A stretch of 35,407 nucleotides of DNA from Streptomyces sp. ISL-66 (GTDB lineage Bacteria > Actinomycetota > Actinomycetes > Streptomycetales > Streptomycetaceae). The notes beneath the pieces were generated by a model. It had not been told where the DNA came from. It ran no database searches and was given only the letters and a program-made list of their open reading frames with translations. Made by a program: the position numbers and the translations under genes. The DNA is taken from NCBI RefSeq assembly GCF_018614135.1, contig NZ_JAGGOW010000133.1, positions 1-35,407 of the forward strand, given 5' to 3'. This document shows positions 1 through 8,321 of this stretch, piece after piece (the first letter of the stretch is position 1; each line of letters begins with the position of its first letter).

Positions 1-14
1 TTGGCGTTGATTTT

Positions 15-40
15 TGGCACGCTGTTGAGTTCTCAAGGAA
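15..40 (-). promoter_or_regulatory. boxA-type antitermination site of the rRNA leader
   Basis: The minus strand reads TTGAGAACTCAACAGCGTG (18-36), matching the boxA motif found just ahead of 16S rRNA in actinobacteria, where the Nus complex loads to prevent premature termination. Together with the four upstream promoters it shows that an rRNA operon begins immediately left of this window and is transcribed away from it. Reading frames called across 1-400 are artefacts. Confidence 0.85.
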
Positions 41-104
41 CGGACGCTTCCTTTGTACTCACCCTCTGGGGCTTTCCTCCGGGCGCTTCCTTCGTTCTTG
101 CGTT

Positions 105-119
105 TCCGACTCTATCAGA
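105..119 (-). promoter_or_regulatory. rRNA operon promoter 4 (proximal, repeat of promoter 3)
   Basis: Second exact copy of TCTGATAGAGTCGGA on the minus strand, nearest to the boxA element. Streptomyces rRNA operons typically carry several promoters, and this one is in the position of the most proximal. As with its twin, no clear -35 hexamer is seen. Confidence 0.5.
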
Positions 120-182
120 GCCAGTCCCGCTTGTTTTCCGCCTTCCAGGTCATTCGCTTTCGCGTTTTCCCTTTCCGGCGAG

Positions 183-197
183 TCCGACTCTATCAGA
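183..197 (-). promoter_or_regulatory. rRNA operon promoter 3 (extended -10 repeat)
   Basis: The minus strand reads TCTGATAGAGTCGGA, an extended -10 (TGA then TAGAGT). The same 15-mer recurs at 105-119, 78 bases downstream. No good -35 is visible at the normal distance, so it may rely on the extended -10, or it may be part of a duplicated processing element instead of a promoter. Confidence 0.5.
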
Positions 198-283
198 AGA
201 TTTCCACCGGATTTCCCGGCTTCGGATTCCTGAATGAGGAGTCGACTGTGCCCACTTGGAATTCGATTCCTGGGGCGAGAAAG

Positions 284-313
284 ATTTTAAACCATCACTG
301 CCGAACTTGTCCA
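284..313 (-). promoter_or_regulatory. rRNA operon promoter 2
   Basis: On the minus strand TGGACA (308-313) and TAAAAT (284-289) are separated by 18 bases. This is the second housekeeping-type promoter in the rRNA leader; an A/T-rich -10 is unusual against the GC-rich background. Confidence 0.65.
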
Positions 314-331
314 GTTCGAGGCAACCGTTCG

Positions 332-360
332 AATCTACCTCCCCGCGTCGGCCGTGTCAA
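332..360 (-). promoter_or_regulatory. rRNA operon promoter 1 (distal)
   Basis: On the minus strand TTGACA (355-360) and TAGATT (332-337) are separated by exactly 17 bases, a near-consensus housekeeping (HrdB-type) promoter. It is the most upstream of four promoter-like elements that point left toward the boxA site. Tandem promoters ahead of rRNA operons are established for Streptomyces. The 16S gene itself lies outside the window. Confidence 0.75.
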
Positions 361-413
361 CGGTCTTTGCGGGACGACGAGGAGACTAGCAGCTCAGTCC
401 GCTCGTACGCACA

Positions 414-1421
414 TCACGCCGCGGTGGGGAGCGTCGCCGTCTGGTCGGCGGGCTCCACGTCGCCCACCTCGCCGGCGCGGGCCGCGCGGCCGCCCAGGAC
501 GTAGACGTAGAGGAGGAAGGCGGCCTCGGCGGCCACTCCGATGCCGATACGGGCCCAGGTGGGCAGGCCGGAGGGGGTGACGAAGCCTTCGATCAGGCCC
601 GAGACGAAGAGGACCACGGCCAGTCCCAGGGCCATGCCCAGGGCGGCGCGGCCCTGTTCGGCGAGGGCCACGCGACGGGTTCGGTGGCCCGGGTCGATGA
701 CCGTCCAGCCCAGGCGCAGGCCCGTACCGGCGGCGACGAAGACGGCCGTCAGTTCGAGCAGGCCGTGCGGGAGGATCAGGCCGAGGAAGACGTCGAGACG
801 GTCGGCCGAGGACATCAGGCCGATCGCGACCCCCAGGTTCAGCATGTTCATCCACAGGATCCACAGCACCGGCAGGCCCAGGAACGCGCCCAGGACCAGG
901 CACATCGCGGCCGCCTGGGCGTTGTTCGTCCAGACCTGGGCCGCGAAGGAGGCGGCGGGGTGGCTGGAGTAGTACGTCTCGTACTCGCCGCCCGGCTTCG
1001 TCATCGCCTTCAGGTCGTCCGGGGCCCCGATCGCGCCCTGGATCTCCGGGTGCGTGGCGATCCACCAGCCGACGAGCACACCGATGGCTACCGAGATCAG
1101 CGCCGCGGGTATCCACCAGCGGCGGCTGAGGTAGACGGCGGCCGGGAAGCCGGCGGTGAAGAAGCGGGCCGCGTCGCGCCAGCCGCTGCGGCGGGCGCCC
1201 GTCACGGTGGCGCGGGCGCGGGCGACGAGCTGGGTCAGGCGGCCCGTGAGCATCGGGTCGGGCGTGCTGGACTGGATGAGGGAGAGGTGGGTGGACGTGC
1301 GCTGGTAGAGCGCGACGAGTTCGTCGGCCTCGGCGCCCGTGAGGCGGCGGCCACGGCCCAGGAGCTGTTCCAGGCGCGCCCATTCCGCCTGGTGGGCTGC
1401 CACGAAGACGTCGACATCCAT
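414..1421 (-). CDS. stage II sporulation protein M-like membrane protein
   Basis: A 335-residue integral membrane protein of the SpoIIM family. The first ~90 residues are soluble and helical (with Trp/Arg-rich stretches). Hydrophobic segments follow at roughly residues 105-125, 170-205, 215-245 and 270-310, and the protein ends with a short acidic tail. In Bacillus, SpoIIM belongs to the peptidoglycan-hydrolase complex that drives engulfment; actinomycetes do not engulf, so the role here is unknown. SpoIIM-like proteins are commonly encoded next to an RDD membrane protein, as here: the RDD gene starts divergently 106 bases away. The ATG start is preceded by GGGGAG about 10 bases upstream. The 3' end abuts the rRNA promoter region. 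Confidence 0.85.
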   Translation of the reverse strand: MDVDVFVAAHQAEWARLEQLLGRGRRLTGAEADELVALYQRTSTHLSLIQSSTPDPMLTGRLTQLVARARATVTGARRSGWRDAARFFTAGFPAAVYLSRRWWIPAALISVAIGVLVGWWIATHPEIQGAIGAPDDLKAMTKPGGEYETYYSSHPAASFAAQVWTNNAQAAAMCLVLGAFLGLPVLWILWMNMLNLGVAIGLMSSADRLDVFLGLILPHGLLELTAVFVAAGTGLRLGWTVIDPGHRTRRVALAEQGRAALGMALGLAVVLFVSGLIEGFVTPSGLPTWARIGIGVAAEAAFLLYVYVLGGRAARAGEVGDVEPADQTATLPTAA

Positions 1422-1471
1422 GCGCTTGGCGCTCCCCTGCCCCTGGTTTACCTATTGCTTCCGCCGTCAGC

Positions 1472-1490
1472 TTGGCAGACTGGGTGCCAA
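1472..1490. promoter_or_regulatory. inverted repeat in the SpoIIM/RDD divergent promoter region
   Basis: TTGGCA (1472-1477) and TGCCAA (1485-1490) form a perfect inverted repeat with a 7-base spacer, midway between two divergent start codons (1421 and 1528). The geometry suits a dimeric DNA-binding regulator controlling both genes. No regulator is identified and no convincing -35/-10 pair was found around it. Confidence 0.35.
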
Positions 1491-1527
1491 AGGGGCGGGG
1501 CAGGTCACGTGAAGGGTGGGTGCATCG

Positions 1528-2469
1528 GTGAGCGATCTGGTGACGGGGGACGCGGTCGTCCTGGGGCTGCGGCCGGCGAGGCTGCCGAGCCGGGCGCTGG
1601 CGATCCTGCTCGACCTGGTCGTGTACATCGCCGGGTACCTGCTCATCACGCTCGGGCTGGCCTTCGCCACCGCCTCGCTGGACGACGCGGCCCAGGCGGC
1701 CGTCGCCGTCTCTTCCTTCCTGCTAGTCCTCGTCGGCGTACCGATCGCGGTGGAGACCCTCAGTCACGGGCGGTCGCTGGGCAAGCTCGCGTGCGGGCTG
1801 CGGGTGGTGCGCGATGACGGCGGGCCGATCCGCTTCCGGCACGCGCTGGTGCGGGGGGCGCTGGGCGTCATCGAGCTGCTGGCCTTCTTCGGGTCGGTGG
1901 CGTGCATCGCGTCGCTGGTCTCGGCGCGGGGGCGGCGCCTCGGCGACGTCTTCGCGGGGACCCTGGTCATCCGGGAGCGGGTGCCGGGGGCGCGGGTGAT
2001 GCCCGTGCCCGCGCCGCCGCCGTGGCTGGCCGGGCGGTTCGGCGGAATGGACCTGTCGGCGGTGCCGGACGGCCTGTGGCTGGCGATCCGCCAGTACCTG
2101 ACCCGGATGAACCAGCTGGATCCGCAGGTGGGCGACGTGATGGCGGCCCGGCTCGCGGACGATCTCGTGGCGCGTACGGGGGCGCCCGCACCGGCCGGGG
2201 TACCGGCCGCCTCGTTCCTGATGGCGGTGGTGCACGAGCGGCAGTCGCGGGACGCGGCCCGGGCCTTTTCCCGTACCGCCGGCGGCGTGCACGACCAGGC
2301 GCCGTCGCAGGCGCAGGCGTATCCGCAGCCGCAGCTCGCGGCTGCCTACGGCGGGATGCCGGCCCTGCCCGCGGTCGCGCCCGCCCCGGCGCCGGTCGCG
2401 CCGGCCGTGGCGCCCGTGGGGGTGGCCGTGCGGCCGCCCCGTGCCACCGGGTTCGCTCCGCCCGCCTGA
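1528..2469 (+). CDS. RDD family membrane protein
   Basis: A 313-residue protein whose first ~150 residues form an RDD domain: a membrane helix just after the Arg/Ser-rich LPSRALAILLDLVV motif, a second at about 47-70, the GRSLGKLACGLRVV element, and a third helix near 115-135 followed by RGRRLGDVFAGTLVI. The rest is soluble and ends in an Ala/Pro/Gln-rich, probably disordered tail. RDD proteins are small membrane proteins, some implicated in ion exchange, mostly of unknown function. I chose GTG at 1528 because family members begin close to this LVTGDAVVLG motif and because AAGG/GTGGG lies upstream; an in-frame GTG at 1516 is possible but would overlap that site. The gene is convergent with the next, with one base between stop codons. 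Confidence 0.82.
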   Translation: MSDLVTGDAVVLGLRPARLPSRALAILLDLVVYIAGYLLITLGLAFATASLDDAAQAAVAVSSFLLVLVGVPIAVETLSHGRSLGKLACGLRVVRDDGGPIRFRHALVRGALGVIELLAFFGSVACIASLVSARGRRLGDVFAGTLVIRERVPGARVMPVPAPPPWLAGRFGGMDLSAVPDGLWLAIRQYLTRMNQLDPQVGDVMAARLADDLVARTGAPAPAGVPAASFLMAVVHERQSRDAARAFSRTAGGVHDQAPSQAQAYPQPQLAAAYGGMPALPAVAPAPAPVAPAVAPVGVAVRPPRATGFAPPA

Positions 2470-2470
2470 G

Positions 2471-3088
2471 CTACCGCTCGAAGGTGGACGGCGGGGTTTC
2501 CAGGTGTTCGAGTTCGATGCCGGGGGCCGAGAGGACCACGTCTCCGGCCATGTGGATCGTGTGGACCTCACCGGTGTCCAGGGCGCTGACCTGGTACGCG
2601 TCGACGAGGAGCGGGCCGCTGTCGGTGGCGTGCTCCTCGCGGCGCAGCAGGGCCCACGCCTGGTCGACCGTACGCGGGGCCAGGACCGGGTCGGTCAGGG
2701 CGACGAGGCGGACGCGGGTGGCGGGTGCGCCCGGGTCGAGGCGGAGCAGGCGGGCCGTGGCGATCAGGAAGGCCGGGGAGGTGCCGGTGAAGCCGGGGGC
2801 CCGGACGTTGCCTTCGGTGGCCTCGGCGCCGAGGGGGTCGGTGCGGACCCAGGTGACGCCGTCGATGGCGGCGCCGCGGACCTGCCAGCTGGAGGCGTTG
2901 GCCTCGAGGCGGATGGGGCGGCCGAGTTCGTCGATGGCGAGGTCCAGGGAGCCGCGGTGTTCGCCGTCGGGGGCGATGAGCTGGGAGACGTAGCGCCAGC
3001 CCGAGGGGCCCGGGGCGCAGTGGAAGTGCTCCTCGCCGAGGGGCGTGTGGTCGTGCGGGTCGTGGAGCGAGTAGCGGCCGCGGGGCAT
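2471..3088 (-). CDS. conserved hypothetical protein
   Basis: A 205-residue soluble protein with no signal peptide or membrane segment. I do not recognise a named family with confidence. Its N-terminal half has a beta-rich pattern, with alternating residues around GWRYVSQL, GSLDLAIDELGRPIRLEA and SSWQVRGAAIDGVTWVR. This vaguely recalls lipocalin-like or glycolipid-binding folds, but that is only an impression. The second half has a DTGEVHTIHMAGDVV strand-like stretch. ATG is preceded by AAGGA with a 9-base spacer, so the start is well supported. It lies downstream of ahcY in the same direction, separated by a strong hairpin, so it is probably transcribed on its own. Confidence 0.72.
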   Translation of the reverse strand: MPRGRYSLHDPHDHTPLGEEHFHCAPGPSGWRYVSQLIAPDGEHRGSLDLAIDELGRPIRLEANASSWQVRGAAIDGVTWVRTDPLGAEATEGNVRAPGFTGTSPAFLIATARLLRLDPGAPATRVRLVALTDPVLAPRTVDQAWALLRREEHATDSGPLLVDAYQVSALDTGEVHTIHMAGDVVLSAPGIELEHLETPPSTFER

Positions 3089-3164
3089 CGGGCGGGGTCC
3101 TTGGGTCGGTGCGGGGTTCCGGGTGTGGCGGGGCGGGCGAGGCCAGGGGTACGGCCGGTACGGG

Positions 3165-3196
3165 GCAGGCCCCCGGCATCTCTGCCGGGGGCCTGC
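3165..3196 (-). terminator. hairpin terminator after ahcY
   Basis: A perfect 14-bp stem (3165-3178 with 3183-3196) closes a 4-base loop, 32 bases past the ahcY stop codon. There is no U-tract, as is usual for Streptomyces terminators. It also separates ahcY from the hypothetical gene downstream. Confidence 0.8.
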
Positions 3197-3227
3197 GTGA
3201 CGTGCTGCTGCTACTGCGGGGTCGGGA

Positions 3228-4679
<1,452 letters not shown>

Positions 4680-5035
4680 GTGGGTGCTGCTCCTCATGGG
4701 TCGAGAGGGTGGGTACGGCTGAGCCGTGCACCGTCGTTAAGGACGTGGCACATGGCGCTCAGTCCGTCGGGGGTCCTCTCTCCCCTCGGCCGGTCTCGAA
4801 GACCGCCCGACCGCCATCAGCAGCGACGCCTGACACTGAGACGAATCTACACCGATCGGCGGAGCCGGGCCCAGACGAACCCGGGGCAAGTCTCGCTTGG
4901 GGTTCGGGTACTGCGGCGGAGAAGTCGGGCTCTTCGGGACTTTTGACGCACCGCATACATGGTGGAGGATGCCGGTTGGACCGGATGTATAGGCGCGGTC
5001 CCGCAGGACCGAGCCAGGTGCGTGAGGAGATTCCA
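4680..5035. other. divergent ahcY/PTS intergenic region
   Basis: About 356 bases without a gene, containing the promoters of both divergent genes. For ahcY a possible -10 TAGATT lies on the minus strand at 4844-4849 without a clear -35. A short palindrome, ACGGCT-G-AGCCGT, occupies 4715-4727 in the ahcY leader. I looked for an SAH riboswitch, which would be expected biologically, and saw no match. On the plus strand TTGACG at 4943-4948 may be a -35, but no good -10 follows at 17-18 bases. Confidence 0.5.
4978..5011 (+). promoter_or_regulatory. alternative hairpins in the PTS gene leader
   Basis: CGGTCC (4996-5001) can pair with GGACCG downstream (5006-5011, 4-base loop) or with an identical GGACCG upstream (4978-4983, 12-base loop). 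The two pairings exclude each other and lie just ahead of the Shine-Dalgarno at 5025-5029. This might be regulatory or chance in GC-rich DNA. Confidence 0.3.
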
Positions 5036-7141
5036 GTGACCAGTCCGTCAGGCCCTCCCGACGGTGGGAGCGTAAGCGGGCACGAGCCCGTGAAGTTGGT
5101 CGCCGTTACCGCGTGTCCCACGGGCATCGCGCACACCTACATGGCCGCGGAGAAGCTCCAGCAGGCGGCCGACCGCCTCGGCATCTCGATGAAGGTGGAG
5201 ACGCAAGGCTCGATCGGGGCCGAGAACGTGCTCACTGACAACGATGTCAGAGAGGCGGACGGCGTCATCATCGCCGCCGACAAGGAGGTCGACCTCGAGC
5301 GGTTCGCCGGGAAGCGGGTGCTGTCCACCGGCGTCGCGGACGGCATCCACAAGCCGGAGGAGCTCTTCGACCGCGTGCGCACCGCCCCCGTGCAGGCGGC
5401 CGGGACCTCGGCGGCCCCGGGCAGCGGCGGCGGGGGCGGTGGCCGGCAGCGCAGCCAGGCGTACAAGGCGCTCATGAACGGCGTCTCGCACATGATCCCG
5501 TTCGTGGTAGTGGGCGGTCTGCTGCTCGCCGTGTCCCTGTCCCTCGGCGGACACGCGGACGCCAAGGGCGGGCTGGTCATCCCCGACGGGACCTTCTGGT
5601 TCTACGTCAACAAGCTCGGCGTGACCGGCTTCAGCCTGATGCTGCCGATCTTCTCCGGCTACATCGCCTACGCCCTCGGTGACCGGCCGGCCCTCGTACC
5701 CGGCATGATCGGCGGCTTCCTGGCCGCCGACGCCGTCCACATCTACGGTGCCGATGCGAACGCCGGCTTCCTGGGCGCCATCGCGACGGGCTTCCTCGCG
5801 GGCTATCTGGTGGGGTGGATCAAGAAGGTCAAGGTCCCCAAGGTCGTCCAGCCGATCATGCCGATCATCGTGATTCCCATCCTGTCGACCCTGGCACTGG
5901 GGTTGTTCTACATCTATGTGATCGGCCGGCCCATCTCCTGGGTCTTCACGCACCTGACGAGCTGGCTGAACGGGATGACCGGCTCCAGCGCCATCGTGCT
6001 CGGCACCCTGATCGGCCTGATGATCGCCTTCGACATGGGCGGTCCGGTCAACAAGACCGCGTTCCTCGTCGCCGTCGGCCTCATCGGCACCAACAACCAC
6101 GTCATGGGCATGGCCGCCGCGGCCATCCCGGTCATGCCGCTCGGCCAGGGTCTGGCCACGCTGATGCGCCGCAAGCTCTACGGCGCCGAGGAGCGGGAAA
6201 CCGGCCTCGCCGCCCTGTTCATGGGCTTCTTCGGCATCTCCGAAGGCGCGATCCCCTTCGCCGCCGCCAGGCCCGCCCAGGTCATTCCGGCGAACATGCT
6301 CGGCGGCGCGGTGGCCGGTGCGATCGCCGGTGTGGCGGGGGTCCAGGACTCGGTGCCGCACGGTGGTCCGATCGTCTCGCTGTTCGGTGCGATCAGCGGC
6401 GTCGTGATGTTCTTCGTGGCCATCGCGGCCGGTGCGGTCGTGACCGCGCTGACGACGAACGCGCTGATCGAGTTCAAGCAGCGCCGGGACGGTGTGACCG
6501 GCGGTCCGGCGGTGCTCGCGCCGGAGCCGGTCCTGGCCGGGGCCGGTGTGGGTGTGGGTGCCGGTGTGGGTGCCGGTGTCGGTGTCGGTGTCGGTGTCGG
6601 TTCGGCCGACGGTGGCGGTCTCGGTGCCGGGACGGCCGTACAGGCGCAGCCCGCGGCCGCTCCCGTCGCCGCGGGCGGGCCCCCGGAGGTGCTGTCCGGA
6701 TACCTCACCGGGCAGACCGTGAAGACGGAGCTGGCCTCGGGCTCCAAGGAAGCCGCGATCCGCGAGATGGCGCAGATGCTGGCCACCACCGGCAACGTCC
6801 GCGACGTGGACGAGCTCGTACGGGTCGCCCTCGCCCGGGAGGCGCAGGGGACGACGGGGCTCGGTGAGTCGATCGCGATCCCGCACGCCAAGACCGACGC
6901 GGTGATCCGCCCGACGGTGGGCTTCGCCCGGTCCGACGAGGGCATCGAGTGGGGCGCGCTGGACGGGACGAAGGCCCGGCTGGTGTTCATGATCTCGGTG
7001 CCGGAGGCCGCCGCCGGTGACGAGCACCTGCGGATCCTGGCGCTGCTGTCGCGCAAGCTGATGGACACCGGCTTCCGGGAGCGGCTCCAGGCCGCGCCCG
7101 ACGAGGCCGCGATCCTGGAGGTGCTGCGCGAGATCCGCTAG
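5036..7141 (+). CDS. fructose-family PTS permease, EIIBCA fusion
   Basis: A membrane sugar permease of the phosphotransferase system that imports and phosphorylates a hexose using phosphate passed from HPr. The 701 residues show domain IIB at about 18-115, with its phosphorylated Cys in ACPTGIAHT (Cys27). IIC spans about 140-480 with many membrane helices and the GISEGAIPFA motif. A Gly/Val/Ala repeat linker occupies about 500-525. IIA covers about 555-700, with phospho-accepting His617 in IAIPHAK. The GTG start at 5036 has AGGAG six bases upstream. The order B-C-A differs from the A-B-C order I recall for the main Streptomyces FruA but matches Bacillus ManP. No fruK or fruR is adjacent, while manA lies one gene beyond. 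The substrate (fructose or mannose) is therefore uncertain. Confidence 0.9.
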   Translation: MTSPSGPPDGGSVSGHEPVKLVAVTACPTGIAHTYMAAEKLQQAADRLGISMKVETQGSIGAENVLTDNDVREADGVIIAADKEVDLERFAGKRVLSTGVADGIHKPEELFDRVRTAPVQAAGTSAAPGSGGGGGGRQRSQAYKALMNGVSHMIPFVVVGGLLLAVSLSLGGHADAKGGLVIPDGTFWFYVNKLGVTGFSLMLPIFSGYIAYALGDRPALVPGMIGGFLAADAVHIYGADANAGFLGAIATGFLAGYLVGWIKKVKVPKVVQPIMPIIVIPILSTLALGLFYIYVIGRPISWVFTHLTSWLNGMTGSSAIVLGTLIGLMIAFDMGGPVNKTAFLVAVGLIGTNNHVMGMAAAAIPVMPLGQGLATLMRRKLYGAEERETGLAALFMGFFGISEGAIPFAAARPAQVIPANMLGGAVAGAIAGVAGVQDSVPHGGPIVSLFGAISGVVMFFVAIAAGAVVTALTTNALIEFKQRRDGVTGGPAVLAPEPVLAGAGVGVGAGVGAGVGVGVGVGSADGGGLGAGTAVQAQPAAAPVAAGGPPEVLSGYLTGQTVKTELASGSKEAAIREMAQMLATTGNVRDVDELVRVALAREAQGTTGLGESIAIPHAKTDAVIRPTVGFARSDEGIEWGALDGTKARLVFMISVPEAAAGDEHLRILALLSRKLMDTGFRERLQAAPDEAAILEVLREIR
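6545..6601 (+). repeat. in-frame GGTGTS hexamer repeats in the PTS linker
   Basis: About nine tandem hexamers of the form GGTGTG/GGTGTC/GGTGCC encode alternating Gly-Val/Gly-Ala between the IIC and IIA domains. As the unit is 6 bases, length changes keep frame and would only lengthen or shorten the flexible tether of the IIA domain. Confidence 0.85.
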
Positions 7142-7206
7142 CCGCAGCCCCCTTCAGCGCCCTGGTCGTACGAGGCCGCGGCGGGCGACTGACCCGGCCG
7201 CCGGCC

Positions 7207-7254
7207 GACGTGACGTGGCCCCCCTGTGGCAGCGCAGGGGGGCCACGTCACGTC
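7207..7254. terminator. bidirectional terminator between PTS and cation transporter genes
   Basis: A perfect 20-bp inverted repeat (7207-7226 with 7235-7254) around an 8-base loop, located between convergent stop codons. It is among the strongest hairpins in the window and should stop transcription from both sides. Confidence 0.9.
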
Positions 7255-7262
7255 CGGTGCCG

Positions 7263-8228
7263 TCAGTGGCCGTCGGCGCCCGGGGACTTGGTTAGGTCGG
7301 CGCCCTTCGCGGCGGCCTCGGCGTTGTAGATGTCGGGCTCCAGGTAGATCACGCGGGCGATCGGGACCGCCGTGCGGATGCGGGCCTCGGCTGCGTTGAT
7401 GGCGTTGGCCACCTCGGTCGCGGTGTCGTCGGCCCGTACGGCGATCTTCGCGGCGACCAGGAGCTCCTCGGGGCCGAGGTGCAGGGTGCGCATGTGGATG
7501 ATGCCGGTGACCACGGCGCCGTCGACGACGGCGGCCTTGATCTTCTCGACGTCCTCGGTGCCGGCGGCCTCGCCGAGCAGCAGGGACTTGGTCTCCGCGG
7601 CGAGCACGATGGCGATGACGATCAGCAGGACGCCGATGCACAGGGTGCCGATGCCGTCCCAGATGCCGTCGCCGGTCGCGAGGGCGATGCCGACGCCCGC
7701 GAGGGCCAGGACCAGGCCGATCAGGGCGCCGAGGTCTTCCAGGAGGACGACGGGCAGCTCGGGGGCCTTGGCGCGCTTGATGAACTGGCCCCACGAAAGG
7801 GTGCCGCGGATCTCGTTCGACTCCTTGATCGCGGTGCGGAAGGAGTAGGACTCCGCGATGATCGCGAAGACCAGGACGCCGATCGGCCAGTACCAGTGCT
7901 CGATCGCGTGCGGGTGCTGGATCTTCTCGTAGCCCTCGTAGATGGCGAACATGCCACCGACGGTGAACAGCACGATGGAGACGAGGAAGGCGTAGATGTA
8001 GCGCTCGCGCCCGTATCCGAAGGGGTGCTCGGGTGTCGCCTCGCGCTGGGCCTTCTTGCCGCCGAGCAGCAGCAGGCCCTGGTTGCCGGAGTCCGCCAGC
8101 GAGTGGACGCTTTCCGCGAGCATCGACGAGGAGCCGCTGAATACGAAGGCCACGAACTTGGCTACAGCGATGGCGAGATTGGCGGCGAGTGCCGCCACGA
8201 TCGCCTTGGTTCCGCCCGACGCGCTCAT
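7263..8228 (-). CDS. cation diffusion facilitator family transporter
   Basis: A membrane antiporter that exports divalent metal ions (typically zinc, possibly Fe, Co or Mn) in exchange for protons. The 321-residue protein has six membrane segments. The metal site is formed by His42/Asp46 in the second helix (HSLADSGNQ) and an acidic motif in the fifth (LLEDLGALIG). The HPFGYGRERYIYAF motif follows helix 2, and the C-terminal ~90 residues form the cytoplasmic metal-sensing domain. The long loop with EIRGTLSWGQFIKRAKAPELPVVL resembles the SLC30A9-like subgroup. The ATG is supported by homology; GGAAGG lies rather far upstream. It follows manA in the same direction after 93 bases. Confidence 0.92.
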   Translation of the reverse strand: MSASGGTKAIVAALAANLAIAVAKFVAFVFSGSSSMLAESVHSLADSGNQGLLLLGGKKAQREATPEHPFGYGRERYIYAFLVSIVLFTVGGMFAIYEGYEKIQHPHAIEHWYWPIGVLVFAIIAESYSFRTAIKESNEIRGTLSWGQFIKRAKAPELPVVLLEDLGALIGLVLALAGVGIALATGDGIWDGIGTLCIGVLLIVIAIVLAAETKSLLLGEAAGTEDVEKIKAAVVDGAVVTGIIHMRTLHLGPEELLVAAKIAVRADDTATEVANAINAAEARIRTAVPIARVIYLEPDIYNAEAAAKGADLTKSPGADGH

Positions 8229-8321
8229 GGTTGCGATGTGTCCCTTCCTCGGTGCGGCGCCCCTGTCCGGAGCGCCGCGCTACGGCCGCAGATTCTCACA
8301 GCCACCGGTAGGGACGGTACG

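Noticed and set aside
53..580. Long reading frame over the left edge of the window
   Set aside because: It spans the rRNA leader with boxA and runs antisense into the SpoIIM gene; composition is not protein-like.
4680..4860. SAH or SAM riboswitch upstream of ahcY
   Set aside because: Biologically attractive, but I could not find the conserved core of either class; only a 13-base palindrome is present.
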